DNA of 64,000 nt from Limnohabitans sp. TEGF004 (GTDB lineage Bacteria > Pseudomonadota > Gammaproteobacteria > Burkholderiales > Burkholderiaceae_C): positions 1,798,001 through 1,862,000 of the forward strand of contig NZ_AP027056.1 of the NCBI RefSeq assembly GCF_027924965.1, written 5' to 3'. The notes under the pieces are model-generated. The model did not search any database, was not told where the DNA came from, and was given only the letters and a program-made list of their open reading frames with translations. The position numbers and the translations under genes were made by a program. Numbering within the stretch: position 1 is the stretch's first letter; every line of letters begins with the position of its first letter. Positions 16,065-26,769 of this stretch are shown here, piece by piece.

Positions 16065-17204
16065 ATGACCTCGCACCATCCCACTTCGCTGAGGTCAGGG
16101 TTCGTCGCAACGCTGAGGGACGTCTTGCGCGACAAGGGCGCATTGATGATCTTTGTGGCTGCGCCCCTGTTCTATGCTTTCTTCTACCCCTGGTTCTTTG
16201 GCCCGGAGGTCGTGACCCGGATCCCGGTGGCGGTTGTCGACCAGGATCACTCGGCGCTTTCACGCTCGATTCATCGTCTGGCACTTGCCAATCCTCGCAT
16301 CGAGGTCAAGGCAGTTGGGGCGGATGAGCGAGCCGCGCAAGCCGCCATGAGCCGTGGTGAGATTGATGGCTATCTGGTCCTGCCCGACGACCTGAAAGCC
16401 CATGTTGCCAGGGGAATGCCCGCTATGGTGACCGTGGTCTCGAACGGGGCCTATCCCCTCATCAGCAAGGCAGTTCAGTACGGCTTTTCTGAGGCCGTGG
16501 GCGCAGCCTCGGCAGGTGTTGAGATCAGGCAGCGAGAGGCCAAAGGACAGAGTCCCCGCCAAGCCGGCGAGAGCCGCACTCCCGTGGATTTCCGGGCCAT
16601 GGCGCTGTTCAACCCTACAGAAGGCTATAGCAGCTTCATTGTTCCTGCCGTTGCCTTGTTCATCATGCACCAGACCCTCCTGATGGGCGTGGGTATGCTG
16701 GTGGCGACCTGGGTCGAACGAGGCGCGGCTCATGCCAGTCCAATGGCCTGGATCGGGCGCTGGCTGGCATTCCTGTTGCCGGGATTGGTGTCTGGCCTGT
16801 TCTATTTCGGATGGGTCTTTTGGCTCTACGGTTACCCTCGCGCTAACAACGTGGCTGGCTCCCTGGTTTTCCTGGTCCTGTACGTGTCGGCCATCGTGAC
16901 GCTGGGGTCACTTGTGGGCCTGTGGTGTAGAGATCGCGAACGGGTCCTTCAAGTCCTGCTTTTTTCGACATTGCCGATGGTGTTTCTTGCCGGATTTTCC
17001 TGGCCGCCAGAAGCGTTGCCGCTCCCGTTGCAGTATCTGCGGTGGTTGATACCGACAACGTCTGGAGTGCAGGCTGCATTGCGCCTGAATCAAATGGGAG
17101 CCCCTCTGCAAAGCGTGATGCCCTATCTCGGTTGCCTGTTGGCACTGACCGTGGTGGCCGGCAGCTTCGTCTTGAAATTCGGCGGTAAGCCGCAGGGCGA
17201 TTGA
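16065..17204 (+). CDS. ABC-2 type membrane permease (second of pair)
   Basis: A protein of 379 aa from the ATG at 16065, one base after the preceding stop. N-terminal helix (LMIFVAAPLFYAFFYPWFF), periplasmic domain starting IPVAVVDQDHSALSRSI, then a C-terminal group of hydrophobic segments. It is homologous to the upstream permease. With TolC and HlyD partners it completes a cell-envelope-spanning exporter, possibly for drugs or small molecules. The ATPase must be supplied from elsewhere or the system works without one. Confidence 0.85.
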   Translation: MTSHHPTSLRSGFVATLRDVLRDKGALMIFVAAPLFYAFFYPWFFGPEVVTRIPVAVVDQDHSALSRSIHRLALANPRIEVKAVGADERAAQAAMSRGEIDGYLVLPDDLKAHVARGMPAMVTVVSNGAYPLISKAVQYGFSEAVGAASAGVEIRQREAKGQSPRQAGESRTPVDFRAMALFNPTEGYSSFIVPAVALFIMHQTLLMGVGMLVATWVERGAAHASPMAWIGRWLAFLLPGLVSGLFYFGWVFWLYGYPRANNVAGSLVFLVLYVSAIVTLGSLVGLWCRDRERVLQVLLFSTLPMVFLAGFSWPPEALPLPLQYLRWLIPTTSGVQAALRLNQMGAPLQSVMPYLGCLLALTVVAGSFVLKFGGKPQGD

Positions 17205-17540
17205 GGACGGAGATACTTGCACACGCGCAGGCAATGGGCTGCTGTGAAGGCACGCTGCTGGTTCGAGGAAGAGCCACGCGTCGACTTCATCCGCAATATC
17301 GCCCCCTGGGACGCCGACGATCTGGACGCTGATCGCAGCCGAGGATTGCGATTGGACCCTGAGCGGCCGTTGATCAAAGTTCTGCTGATGGCAGCTTCTG
17401 GCCGAATGCGCTGGTTGACGGCCCCACTCGTTTGCAGTCATCAGTTCAACTGGAGTGATCTCTTCTGACTTGATATAGCGCAAGGCGGTTATACCCCAAA
17501 AGCGCATGCTTTGCTCCCCTCAACTCGATGGGAGACCATC
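17205..17540. other. Intergenic stretch between exporter and integrase
   Basis: No gene is supported. Open frames on both strands lack motifs and ribosome sites. A GGGAG ribosome site at 17530-17534 serves the integrase. I see no terminator with a T-tract after the second permease. Confidence 0.5.
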
Positions 17541-18164
17541 ATGGAAACCTCAACCAATGTGGTTCATCACGAACCGTGGAACAAGGGCAAGATCGTCGGG
17601 CAGAAAGCGCCCTTCAAGGTGAAAGACATCTGGGCCCTACGCGTACGGCTTCAGATGGAAGGACGGGTTCGCGAGCTCGCCCTCTTCAACCTTGGTATCG
17701 ACAGTAAGCTTCGCGGATGTGACCTCGTATCACTCAAAGTCCGCGACGTGACCCATGGCGATCAGGTGGCCAACCGAGCAATCGTCATGCAACACAAGAC
17801 CAAGCGCCCAGTGCAATTCGAGATCACGGCTGTCACCAGAGAGGCCTTGCAAGCGTGGATCAAGCAGGCGGCATTGAAATCCGACGACTTTCTTTTTCCG
17901 AGCAGGCTCCACGACTCCCCCCACCTCGGAACCCGGCAGTACGCTCGGATTCTCGGGCACTGGTTGGATGAGCTTGGTCTGGATCGTTCCGAGTATGGGA
18001 CCCATTCGATGCGAAGGACCAAAGCCACGCTGATCTATCGACGCACTAAGAACCTCCGAGCCGTGCAACTGCTGCTCGGTCACTCCAAGCTGGAATCGAC
18101 CGTGAGGTACCTGGGTATCGAGGTCGACGACGCTCTTGAAATCTCCGAGCAGACTGAAATCTGA
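17541..18164 (+). CDS. Short tyrosine recombinase/integrase
   Basis: A protein of 207 aa from the ATG at 17541 (GGGAG just upstream). It is a nearly bare catalytic domain: first arginine in SKLRGCDLVSL, lysine in MQHKTKRP, HxxR in THSMRRTKATLIY, histidine in QLLLGHSKLEST and the nucleophile in VRYLG. The arm/core-binding N-terminal part of phage integrases is absent. Such stand-alone short recombinases are widespread in Proteobacteria, with unclear function. An inverted repeat follows directly, a possible substrate or att-like site. Confidence 0.9.
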   Translation: METSTNVVHHEPWNKGKIVGQKAPFKVKDIWALRVRLQMEGRVRELALFNLGIDSKLRGCDLVSLKVRDVTHGDQVANRAIVMQHKTKRPVQFEITAVTREALQAWIKQAALKSDDFLFPSRLHDSPHLGTRQYARILGHWLDELGLDRSEYGTHSMRRTKATLIYRRTKNLRAVQLLLGHSKLESTVRYLGIEVDDALEISEQTEI

Positions 18165-18170
18165 GACGGT

Positions 18171-18217
18171 CATTGAAGGCGGCCTTTGTTCCGACACCGG
18201 GTCGACCGCCTTCAATG
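18171..18217. repeat. Perfect 12-bp inverted repeat after the integrase gene
   Basis: CATTGAAGGCGG (18171-18182) and CCGCCTTCAATG (18206-18217) are exact reverse complements around a 23-base loop, starting six bases after the integrase stop. There is no T-tract, so it is not an ordinary terminator. It may be a recombination site or a folded-DNA substrate. Confidence 0.7.
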
Positions 18218-18358
18218 GCAGCTATGTGGGTGCATTCAAAAGTGTTGCTTTCGGCCAGAAGCGGTCGCCGGCATGCTCGTCCTGGAAGTCCGTTCTGGGG
18301 CGAACAGCGACTCAAGGCACGGTACTCCTTGCTCAGTGCACGCCTGAGGATCGGCAGA

Positions 18359-18787
18359 TCACCCTAAGGTCAGATCGACCACGATGTTGCCGCGCGTCGC
18401 GTTCGAATACGGGCACACCTGGTGCGCTGTATCCACCAAGTCCTGCGCCACCGCACGGTCCAGCCCCGGCAGGTTGATGGTCATCTGCACGGCAATGCCG
18501 AAGCCCTGGGAGATCGGGCCGATGTCCACACTGGCTTCAATGCTGGCATCAGCAGGCACGGCTACCTTCTTCATGCCGGCCACATGCTTGAGTGCGCCCA
18601 TGAAGCAGGCCGAGTAGCCCGCCGCAAACAGCTGCTCGGGGTTGGTCGCGCCGCCCATGCCACCCAGTTCCTTTGGCGGAGCGAGTTTCACATCAAGCAA
18701 GCCGTCGTCGGACACGGCGCGGCCATCGCGGCCTCCGGTCGTACGTGCCTTGGCGGTGTAGAGGACTTTGTCGAGTTTCGTGGTCAT
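18359..18787 (-). CDS. ohr: Organic hydroperoxide resistance protein, Ohr/OsmC family
   Basis: A protein of 142 aa, the usual Ohr length. The two redox cysteines are in GYSACFMGAL and HQVCPYSNATRGN, which distinguishes Ohr from OsmC. It reduces organic peroxides at the expense of lipoylated partners in the cytoplasm. It lies downstream of a rubrerythrin-like remnant and near a divergent oxyR; an OhrR-type MarR regulator is not adjacent, so OxyR control is possible. Confidence 0.93.
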   Translation of the reverse strand: MTTKLDKVLYTAKARTTGGRDGRAVSDDGLLDVKLAPPKELGGMGGATNPEQLFAAGYSACFMGALKHVAGMKKVAVPADASIEASVDIGPISQGFGIAVQMTINLPGLDRAVAQDLVDTAHQVCPYSNATRGNIVVDLTLG

Positions 18788-18816
18788 GTCATTTCTCCAT
18801 TTCAGGGGTTAAAAAA

Positions 18817-18957
18817 TCAATTCACGCCAGCAGCGCTGGCAAGCTTTTCTGCAAAGCAGTTTTGTTCGTTGTAGCCTGGCCTGCCAGGGCGAATCATCGA
18901 TTCGCCCGCGAATGCGGCTTCGAGGTTCTGCCAGGTTTTGATTTCGGGACGTGCCAT
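18817..18957 (-). pseudogene. Rubrerythrin-like remnant (46 aa)
   Basis: A strong ribosome site (AAGGAGC) and ATG open MARPEIKTWQNLEAAFAGES, which resembles the N-terminus of rubrerythrin-type ferritin-like proteins, where the glutamate of AGES binds iron. The similarity then stops abruptly and only 25 more residues follow, against about 140 expected. A 9-bp inverted repeat (18887-18907) sits exactly at the break. I read it as an internally deleted gene; a genuine small protein cannot be excluded. Confidence 0.5.
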
Positions 18958-19089
18958 TTTTAAGCTCCTTGGTGGTGAAGATGTGTTGCGATGGGATGAA
19001 TTGTGGATTTCGGCGATCAATCGGTCCAACGCATAATTTCAACTGAATCAATCTAAAATTCAGATAACAAAGCCCCAAGGAACCCGACC

Positions 19090-19998
19090 ATGGCTGCCCT
19101 GCCCTCTCTGAGACAACTGCGCTACCTGCTGGCCCTGGCCGAGCACCTGAACTTCACCCGCGCAGCCGAAGCGAGTTTTGTGAGCCAGTCCACCCTGAGC
19201 ACGGGACTCAAGGAACTCGAATCCACCCTGGGTGTGCAACTGGTGGAGAGGGACAAACAGACCGTGGCGCTGACGGCGGTAGGCAAAGAGGTGGTGGCCC
19301 GTGCGCGGCAGGTGCTGGCTGCTGCCGAAGACCTGAGCGACTTTGCATCGGACGCGTCACGACCCATGCAAGGGCAGCTGCGCCTGGGTGTGATCCCCAC
19401 CATTGCCCCATTTGTGCTGCCGACTGTCATGCCCGCCCTTCGCGAGAAATTCCCGCAACTGCAGTTGGCCTTGCGCGAAGACCTGACCGCCCATCTGCTG
19501 GAGCGGCTGCGCGACCGCCAGCTGGACTTCGCACTGATCGCACTGCCCTACGACACGGATGACCTGCGCGTGCAACCGCTCTACAAGGACAAGTTCTGGC
19601 TGGTGGGACGAGAGCAAGACCCCGCCATCACCGGCAAAGCGATCCAGCTCAGCAGCGCATGGACGAAGCGGTTGCTGCTGCTCGAGGAAGGGCATTGCCT
19701 GCGCGACCACGCTCTGCAGGCCTGCCGGACGGCAGAGGTTGCCAGTGTGGACGGAATGGAAGCCACCAGTCTACTGACGCTGGTTCAGATGGTCGCCTCA
19801 GGCATGGGCGTGGCCTTACTGCCGGAGATGGCGATCAAGAGCGGCCTTCTTCAAAATCTATCGCTCAAAGCAATGCCTCTGGCAAACCCTGCCCCCAAGC
19901 GGGTAATTGCATTGGTGACTCGCGCCACATCCGCCCACTCGGCCGAGTTCGAAGCGATTGCGAAGGTGATGGTTGCTGTCCATCGTAAAAAGAATTAG
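19090..19998 (+). CDS. oxyR: OxyR peroxide sensor (LysR family)
   Basis: A protein of 302 aa, as usual for OxyR (305 in E. coli). The LysR HTH (LNFTRAAEASFVSQSTLSTG) is followed by a sensing domain with the two redox cysteines in EEGHCLRDHALQAC, matching the C199/C208 pair. Hydrogen peroxide oxidises them to a disulfide and the protein activates antioxidant genes. The divergent rubrerythrin remnant and ohr are likely former or current targets. SLRQLRYLLALAEHLNFTRAAE supports this start over later ones. Confidence 0.94.
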   Translation: MAALPSLRQLRYLLALAEHLNFTRAAEASFVSQSTLSTGLKELESTLGVQLVERDKQTVALTAVGKEVVARARQVLAAAEDLSDFASDASRPMQGQLRLGVIPTIAPFVLPTVMPALREKFPQLQLALREDLTAHLLERLRDRQLDFALIALPYDTDDLRVQPLYKDKFWLVGREQDPAITGKAIQLSSAWTKRLLLLEEGHCLRDHALQACRTAEVASVDGMEATSLLTLVQMVASGMGVALLPEMAIKSGLLQNLSLKAMPLANPAPKRVIALVTRATSAHSAEFEAIAKVMVAVHRKKN

Positions 19999-20174
19999 AA
20001 GCCTACCGTTACACAACTGCCGTATCGATGAATTGAAAGGCGGACATGCAGCAAACGCTGCTCACCGACTGCTTGGGGTCGGAAGCTGGCATTGGACCGG
20101 CTTGGGACGAGCGACAGCAACCAGCCTTTACAGGGCATGAGCCACAAACGCTCCTACCCCAACACCCATCACGC

Positions 20175-20467
20175 TTACCCCGCCTGCATGGGCTGTGCGT
20201 GGAGCTGGATGCCCAGCGCCGCCGTGACTTTCAGGATCGTGGCAAAGCTGGGGTTGCCCTCCCCTGACAACGCCTTGTAGAGGCTGTCCCTGCCCAGGCC
20301 CGTACGCGCGAAAGTTGCGACATGCCCTTGGCCCGGGCAATGGTGCCCAGGGCCTTGGCAGCATCATCCCCTGCCTCTTGCAGGCAGGCCTCCATATAGA
20401 GCGCCATGTCCTCTTCGGTCTTGAGGTGTTGGGCGCTGTCCCATTTCCGCAGTTTGAGTGCAGTCAT
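20175..20467 (-). pseudogene. HigA-like addiction-module antidote, frameshifted
   Basis: The first 54 residues (EEDMALYMEACLQEAGDD, then ALGTIARAKGMSQLSR) match the HigA2-like antidote family. The conserved continuation GLGRDSLYKALSGEGNPSF and ATILKVTAALGIQLHA is intact but in another frame, so one base has been lost near 20302-20306. No toxin gene precedes it in the 95 bp before the acyl-CoA dehydrogenase. It is probably a decayed toxin-antitoxin relic unless the frameshift is a sequencing error. Confidence 0.75.
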
Positions 20468-20562
20468 CGGTTACCCCTTCAGTTGGCGCATAGATCGTTT
20501 TTATGGCGCTCTGTATCCATTGAGATACATTGCTGTCCATGCCGCCAAGCGGTGAAGCGGGT

Positions 20563-22385
<1,823 letters not shown>

Positions 22386-22389
<4 letters not shown>

Positions 22390-23696
22390 TTCTCCAGAAT
22401 GGCCACGACGCCCTGGCCGCCAGCGGCGCAGATGGAAATCAAACCGCGCCCGCTGCCTTTTTGCGCGAGCAGCTTGGCCAGCGTGGCCACAATGCGCCCG
22501 CCGGTGGCGGCAAACGGGTGACCGGCGGCGAGCGAGCTGCCGTTCACATTGAGTTTGCTGCGGTCAATGGCGCCCAGCGGCTGCGCCAGGCCGAGCTTGT
22601 CGCGGCAAAACGCCGGGTCTTCCCACGCCTGCAGGGTGCACAGCACCTGGGCGGCAAAGGCTTCGTGGATTTCATAAAAGTCGAAGTCCTGCAGCGTCAA
22701 CCCAGCGCGCGCCAGCATGCGCGGCACGGCGTAGGCGGGGGCCATCAGCAGGCCTTCTTTCTTGGCCGGGTCGGGGTTGAAAAAGTCCACCGCCGCCACC
22801 TCGCTGAACGTGAGGTAGGCCAGCACCGGCAGACCACGCTCGGCCGCCCAGGCTTCGCTGGCCAGCAGCACGGCCGAGGCGCCATCGGTCAGCGGTGTGG
22901 CGTTGCCTGCCGTCAGCGTGCCCTGGCCGGGCGCCACCTTGCGGTCGAAAACCGGCTTGAGCTTGGCCAGCTGTTCAGCGTTCAGGCCCTGGCGCAGGTT
23001 GTTGTCCTGCTTCACGCCCAGGAAGGGCGTCATCAGGTCGACAAAGAAACCTTCGCCATAGGCGCGCGCCAGGTTGTGGTGGCTTTGCAGGGCCAGGGCA
23101 TCTTGCGCTTCGCGCGTGATGCCCCATTCGCGGGCCATGAGTTCGGCGTGTTCGCCCATCGACAGGCCGGTACGCGGCTCGCCGTTGCGCGGCAGCTCGG
23201 GCTGGAAGAACTGCCCCGGGCGGATGCGCAGCGCCCGCTGCAGGCGCTGCCAGGGGCTGCGCGCGCGCGAAACATCGAGCAGGGTGCGGCGCAGTTGGTC
23301 ATTGACGGCGATGGGCGCGTCCGAGGTGGTGTCCACCCCGCCGGCCACGCCGCATTCGATCTGGCCCACCGCAATTTTGTGCGCCACCAGCATGGCGGCC
23401 TCCAGCCCGGTGCCGCAGGCCTGCTGCAGGTCGAAGGCCGGGGTCTCGGGCGAGAGCGTGGTGGAGAGCACGGCTTCGCGCACCAGGTTGAAGTCGCGCG
23501 AATGCTTCATCACCGCGCCTGCGGCCACGTCGCCCAGGCGCTGGCCATGCAGGTTGAAGCGGTCCACCAGGCCTTGCAGCGTGGCCGTGAGCATATCGAG
23601 GTTGGAGGCGCGGCTGTAGGCGGTGTTGGAGCGCGCAAACGGGATGCGGTTGCCACCCACGATGGCGACGCGACGGAGGGTGCTGTTGGGGGTCAT
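22386..23696 (-). CDS. Acetyl-CoA C-acyltransferase (FadA2/FadI-like thiolase)
   Basis: A protein of 436 aa from the ATG at 23696; the open frame continues upstream into the MaoC gene but has no start support. The nucleophile is Cys94 in QQACGTGLEAA, with EIHEAFAAQ, GHPFAATGGRI and CAAGGQG completing the thiolase active site. It cleaves 3-ketoacyl-CoA in beta-oxidation or condenses acyl-CoAs. The length and neighbours match FadA2 of mycobacteria (440 aa). Confidence 0.92.
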
Positions 23697-23704
23697 GGTG
23701 GGGC

Positions 23705-24619
23705 TCAGGAAATGGTGGGTTGATGCGCGGGTTCGGCGCGGAGTTCGGAACGCAGATGGACCTGCTCGCCGCGTGCGTCGCGCACCTCGAACACGGTCTG
23801 GCCTGTACTGGCCTGCGCCTGCCAGAGCGAGGCGCGTGTCGGCAGCAGCACGGGCCGCTTGAACACGGTGGTGAGCGAAGCGGCTTGCAGCACAGTGGCC
23901 GGCGCGGCGGCTTGCAACAGGGCCAGCGCGCGCGCCTGCGTCCACAGGCCATGCGCGATGGCGCGCGGAAAGCCGAACAAGCGCGCGCTCAGCGCCGACA
24001 GGTGGATGGGGTTGTAGTCGCCCGACACCGGGGCGTAGCGGCGGCCGGTGTCGGCGGGGGCGTCGAATGCACCGGCCTGGGTCAGGGCGAGTTCCGGCCC
24101 CACGGCGCCGTTGAACGGTGCGCCCACGGGCGACTTCACGCCCAGGCGCAGCAGGGTTTGTGTGGCCTGCCAGACGCATTGGCCATCGCCCTCGCCATCT
24201 GACTCGCGTAGCACGCGCAGGTGCAGCGTGAACACCTGCCCCTTGTCGTGCGCCAGCAGCTCGCCGCTGCTCAGCTCCACCCGCACCGCATCGCCTGCGG
24301 CCAGCGGCGCATGCTGGGTGATGGCGTTGGCCAGGTGCACCGTGCCCATGGCAGGCCAGGGGCAGGCGGGCGAAGTCATGTAGGTCATGACCAGGGGGAA
24401 AGTCAGCATCTGCGGGTAGGTGAGCGGCGCTTGCGCACTCGGGGCAAAACCGCAGACCTCGGCGTAACGCGCCAGGTGCGCGGCGTCGACCACGACGCGC
24501 GGCAGCACCAGCGTGACCGGGGCCAGCGCGCGCACCGGCCCGGGGCGCTTGAAACTGCTGGCCAGCGCACGGGCCAAGTTGCTCAGCGTGCTGGCGGGTG
24601 TGATGTTCTGGCGCTGCAC
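23705..24619 (-). CDS. MaoC-like (R)-hydroxyacyl dehydratase, HtdX-like
   Basis: About 304 aa from a GTG at 24619, one base after the fabG stop; no ATG fits the N-terminus VQRQNITPAS. The C-terminal hot-dog domain has the hydratase motif GDYNPIHLS...FGFPRAIAHG with the catalytic Asp and His. An N-terminal half of similar size makes it a double hot-dog protein like mycobacterial HtdX. It would dehydrate or hydrate acyl-CoA/ACP intermediates between the reductase and dehydrogenase steps. Confidence 0.85.
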   Translation of the reverse strand: MQRQNITPASTLSNLARALASSFKRPGPVRALAPVTLVLPRVVVDAAHLARYAEVCGFAPSAQAPLTYPQMLTFPLVMTYMTSPACPWPAMGTVHLANAITQHAPLAAGDAVRVELSSGELLAHDKGQVFTLHLRVLRESDGEGDGQCVWQATQTLLRLGVKSPVGAPFNGAVGPELALTQAGAFDAPADTGRRYAPVSGDYNPIHLSALSARLFGFPRAIAHGLWTQARALALLQAAAPATVLQAASLTTVFKRPVLLPTRASLWQAQASTGQTVFEVRDARGEQVHLRSELRAEPAHQPTIS

Positions 24620-24620
24620 C

Positions 24621-26021
24621 TTAAGCCCCCAGCAGGCTTTGGCCGCACACGCGCACCACCTGCCCATTCACGCCCTGCGAGGCGGGGCTGAGCAGCCAGG
24701 CGATGGTTTCGGCCACATCGACCGGCTGGCCGCCCTGCCCCATGGAATTCATGCGCCGGCCGGCTTCGCGGATGGCCAGCGGGATGGCGGCGGTCATTTG
24801 CGTTTCGATGAAGCCCGGCGCCACCGCGTTGATGGCCATGCCGCGGGGCAGGCGTGGCGCCTGGCTGTGCACCAGGCCGATCACGCCAGCCTTGGAAAAC
24901 GCGTAGTTGGTCTGCCCCAGGTTGCCGGCAATGCCCGAGATGGACGACACGCACACCAGCCGTGCCTGGGGTTGGAGCGCGCCCCGCTCCAGCAAGGCCT
25001 GGTTGATCGCCTGCTGCGCCACCAGGTTGACCTGCACCAGCGTCTGCCACAGGTGCGGCGGCATCTTGGCGATGGTCTTGTCGCGGGTGATGCCGGCGTT
25101 GTGCACCACGCCGTCCCAGCCGCCGTCAGCCAGGGCCGCCTGGGCGATCTGCCCGGCGGCCGCCGGATCGGCAATGTCGAGCGCCAGCGCGCGGCCCTGC
25201 AGCCGCTCGGCCACGGCCTGCAAGGCGTCCTGGGCCTGCGGCACGTCCAGACAGACCACCTGGGCGCCATCGCGCGCCAGGGTTTCGGCAATGGCCGCGC
25301 CAATGCCGCGCGCCGCGCCGGTCACCAAAATCTTTTTGCCCGCCAGCGGCTGCACCCAGTCGCTCGGGGCCGGGGCCTCAAAGGGTGCCAGCCGCACCAC
25401 CTGGCCCGACACATAGGCGCTGCGCGGCGACAAAAAGAAGCGCAGTGTGCCTTCGAGTTGCGCCTCGGCTCCCGGCGCCACATAGACCAGTTGCACCGCA
25501 ATGCCGCGCTTGACCTCCTTGGCCAGCGATTTCACAAAACCTTCCAGAGCGCGCTGTACCGTGGCCTGCTCGGCAACCGGGCAGGCTTCGGGCGGGCGGC
25601 CCAGCACCAGCACGCGGCCGCAGCTTTGCAGTGAGCGCACCGCGTCGTGGAAGCACTGGTACAGCGCCTCGGCCTGGGCCACGGTGGCCAGGCCGGTGGC
25701 GTCAAACACCACGGCCTTGAGGGGACCGCCCGGCTGCTCGCCGGTGCTCCACAGCCCGCTCATCAAGCCGGCCTGGTTGGCCATCGCGGTCCAGCCCTGC
25801 ACGCTGCGGTGCGCCACGGTGGCGGCCCGCATGGCGCGGAAGGCAGCCAGCAGCGCGGGCAGCAGTTCGGGCGTACCACCGGCGCCGACCAGCACGTCGC
25901 CAGCAACCACCGGTTGGCCGGCTTCGAACCGCTCGAGCGGCACGGGACGCGGCAGGCCCAGCATGCCGGCCAGGCGCGCGCCAAAGGCCGAGTTGGCAAA
26001 GTTGAGGTAAGCGTCGGACAT
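24621..26021 (-). CDS. High-molecular-weight 3-oxoacyl reductase (FabG4-type)
   Basis: A protein of 466 aa from the ATG at 26021 (AAAGGAGCC upstream). Residues 1-215 are a non-catalytic flavodoxin-like domain and 228-466 a complete short-chain dehydrogenase: TGAARGIG 234-241, NAG 308-310, Ser360, Tyr373 and Lys377. Asp259 at the end of the second strand suggests NAD(H), as in mycobacterial FabG4 (454 aa). Ordinary FabG is near 245 aa. It is the first gene of the cluster, divergent from a FabR-like regulator across a palindrome. Confidence 0.9.
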   Translation of the reverse strand: MSDAYLNFANSAFGARLAGMLGLPRPVPLERFEAGQPVVAGDVLVGAGGTPELLPALLAAFRAMRAATVAHRSVQGWTAMANQAGLMSGLWSTGEQPGGPLKAVVFDATGLATVAQAEALYQCFHDAVRSLQSCGRVLVLGRPPEACPVAEQATVQRALEGFVKSLAKEVKRGIAVQLVYVAPGAEAQLEGTLRFFLSPRSAYVSGQVVRLAPFEAPAPSDWVQPLAGKKILVTGAARGIGAAIAETLARDGAQVVCLDVPQAQDALQAVAERLQGRALALDIADPAAAGQIAQAALADGGWDGVVHNAGITRDKTIAKMPPHLWQTLVQVNLVAQQAINQALLERGALQPQARLVCVSSISGIAGNLGQTNYAFSKAGVIGLVHSQAPRLPRGMAINAVAPGFIETQMTAAIPLAIREAGRRMNSMGQGGQPVDVAETIAWLLSPASQGVNGQVVRVCGQSLLGA

Positions 26022-26040
26022 GGACAGGGCTCCTTTGTTT

Positions 26041-26056
26041 GTGTACGATCGTACAC
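26041..26056. promoter_or_regulatory. Perfect 16-bp palindromic operator of the fatty-acid cluster
   Basis: GTGTACGATCGTACAC lies midway between the fabG4-like start (26021) and the tetR start (26085). A single strong dyad in a 63-bp divergent gap is the natural site for the adjacent FabR-like protein and resembles the GTACA-based FabR sites of gammaproteobacteria. Confidence 0.75.
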
Positions 26057-26084
26057 CGAAAAACCCAAACCGCCAAATCCGTCC

Positions 26085-26762
26085 ATGCCGAACGCCCGTC
26101 CCGACACCCCCGCCCCCGCCACGCCCGAGCCGCCGCTGAGCCGGCAAGACCGCAAGGACCTGACCCGCCAAAGCCTGGTGCAGGCCGCGCTGCGGTTGAT
26201 CGGCGAGGGACGCAGCTTCACCAGCCTGGGCATCCGCGAGATCGCGCGCGAGGCCGGCATGGTGCCCAATGCGTTTTACCGGCACTTTCGCAGCCCAGAC
26301 GAGCTGGGCCTGAGCCTGGTGGACGAGGTGGGGGCCACGCTTCGCGGCCTGCTGCGCCAGGCGCGCCAGCCGAGTTCGGCCCAGACCAGCGTGGTGCGCC
26401 AGTCGGTGCAGGTGTACCTGCAGTACGTGCGCGACAACCGGGTGCTGTTCCGCTTCATCTCGAGCGAGCGCGCGGGTGGCAGCCGGGTGCTGCGGCTGGC
26501 GATCCGCCACGAGGTGCAGCGTTTTGTGGACGACACGGCACGCGACCTGGCGCCGCTGGAGGCCTACCAGGGCCTGTCGCAGGCCAGCCTGCACATGGTC
26601 TGCGGCCTGATGGTCAACACCCTGCTGGCCGCCGCCCCCGAGGTTCTGGATCTGCCCGCCGACGAGCCTCAGTCCGAGCAGGCGATGGTGCAGGACTTCG
26701 TGCAGCAGTTGCAGATCATCTTGCTGGGCGCGGCCAGCTGGCGCGAGGCAGAGCGGCGCTGA
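26085..26762 (+). CDS. FabR-like TetR-family regulator
   Basis: A protein of 225 aa from the ATG at 26085; upstream in-frame codons run through the operator and are rejected. The HTH (FTSLGIREIAREAGMVPNAF, then YRHFRSPDELGLSLVDE) is strikingly like FabR, the sensor of unsaturated acyl thioesters. It should repress the divergent fatty-acid cluster, and probably itself, from the palindrome between them. Confidence 0.88.
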   Translation: MPNARPDTPAPATPEPPLSRQDRKDLTRQSLVQAALRLIGEGRSFTSLGIREIAREAGMVPNAFYRHFRSPDELGLSLVDEVGATLRGLLRQARQPSSAQTSVVRQSVQVYLQYVRDNRVLFRFISSERAGGSRVLRLAIRHEVQRFVDDTARDLAPLEAYQGLSQASLHMVCGLMVNTLLAAAPEVLDLPADEPQSEQAMVQDFVQQLQIILLGAASWREAERR

Positions 26763-26769
26763 AGCGGCG

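Noticed and set aside
17217..17468. 83-aa open frame after the second permease
   Set aside because: No ribosome site or recognisable motif; overlapping frames on the other strand are equally open.
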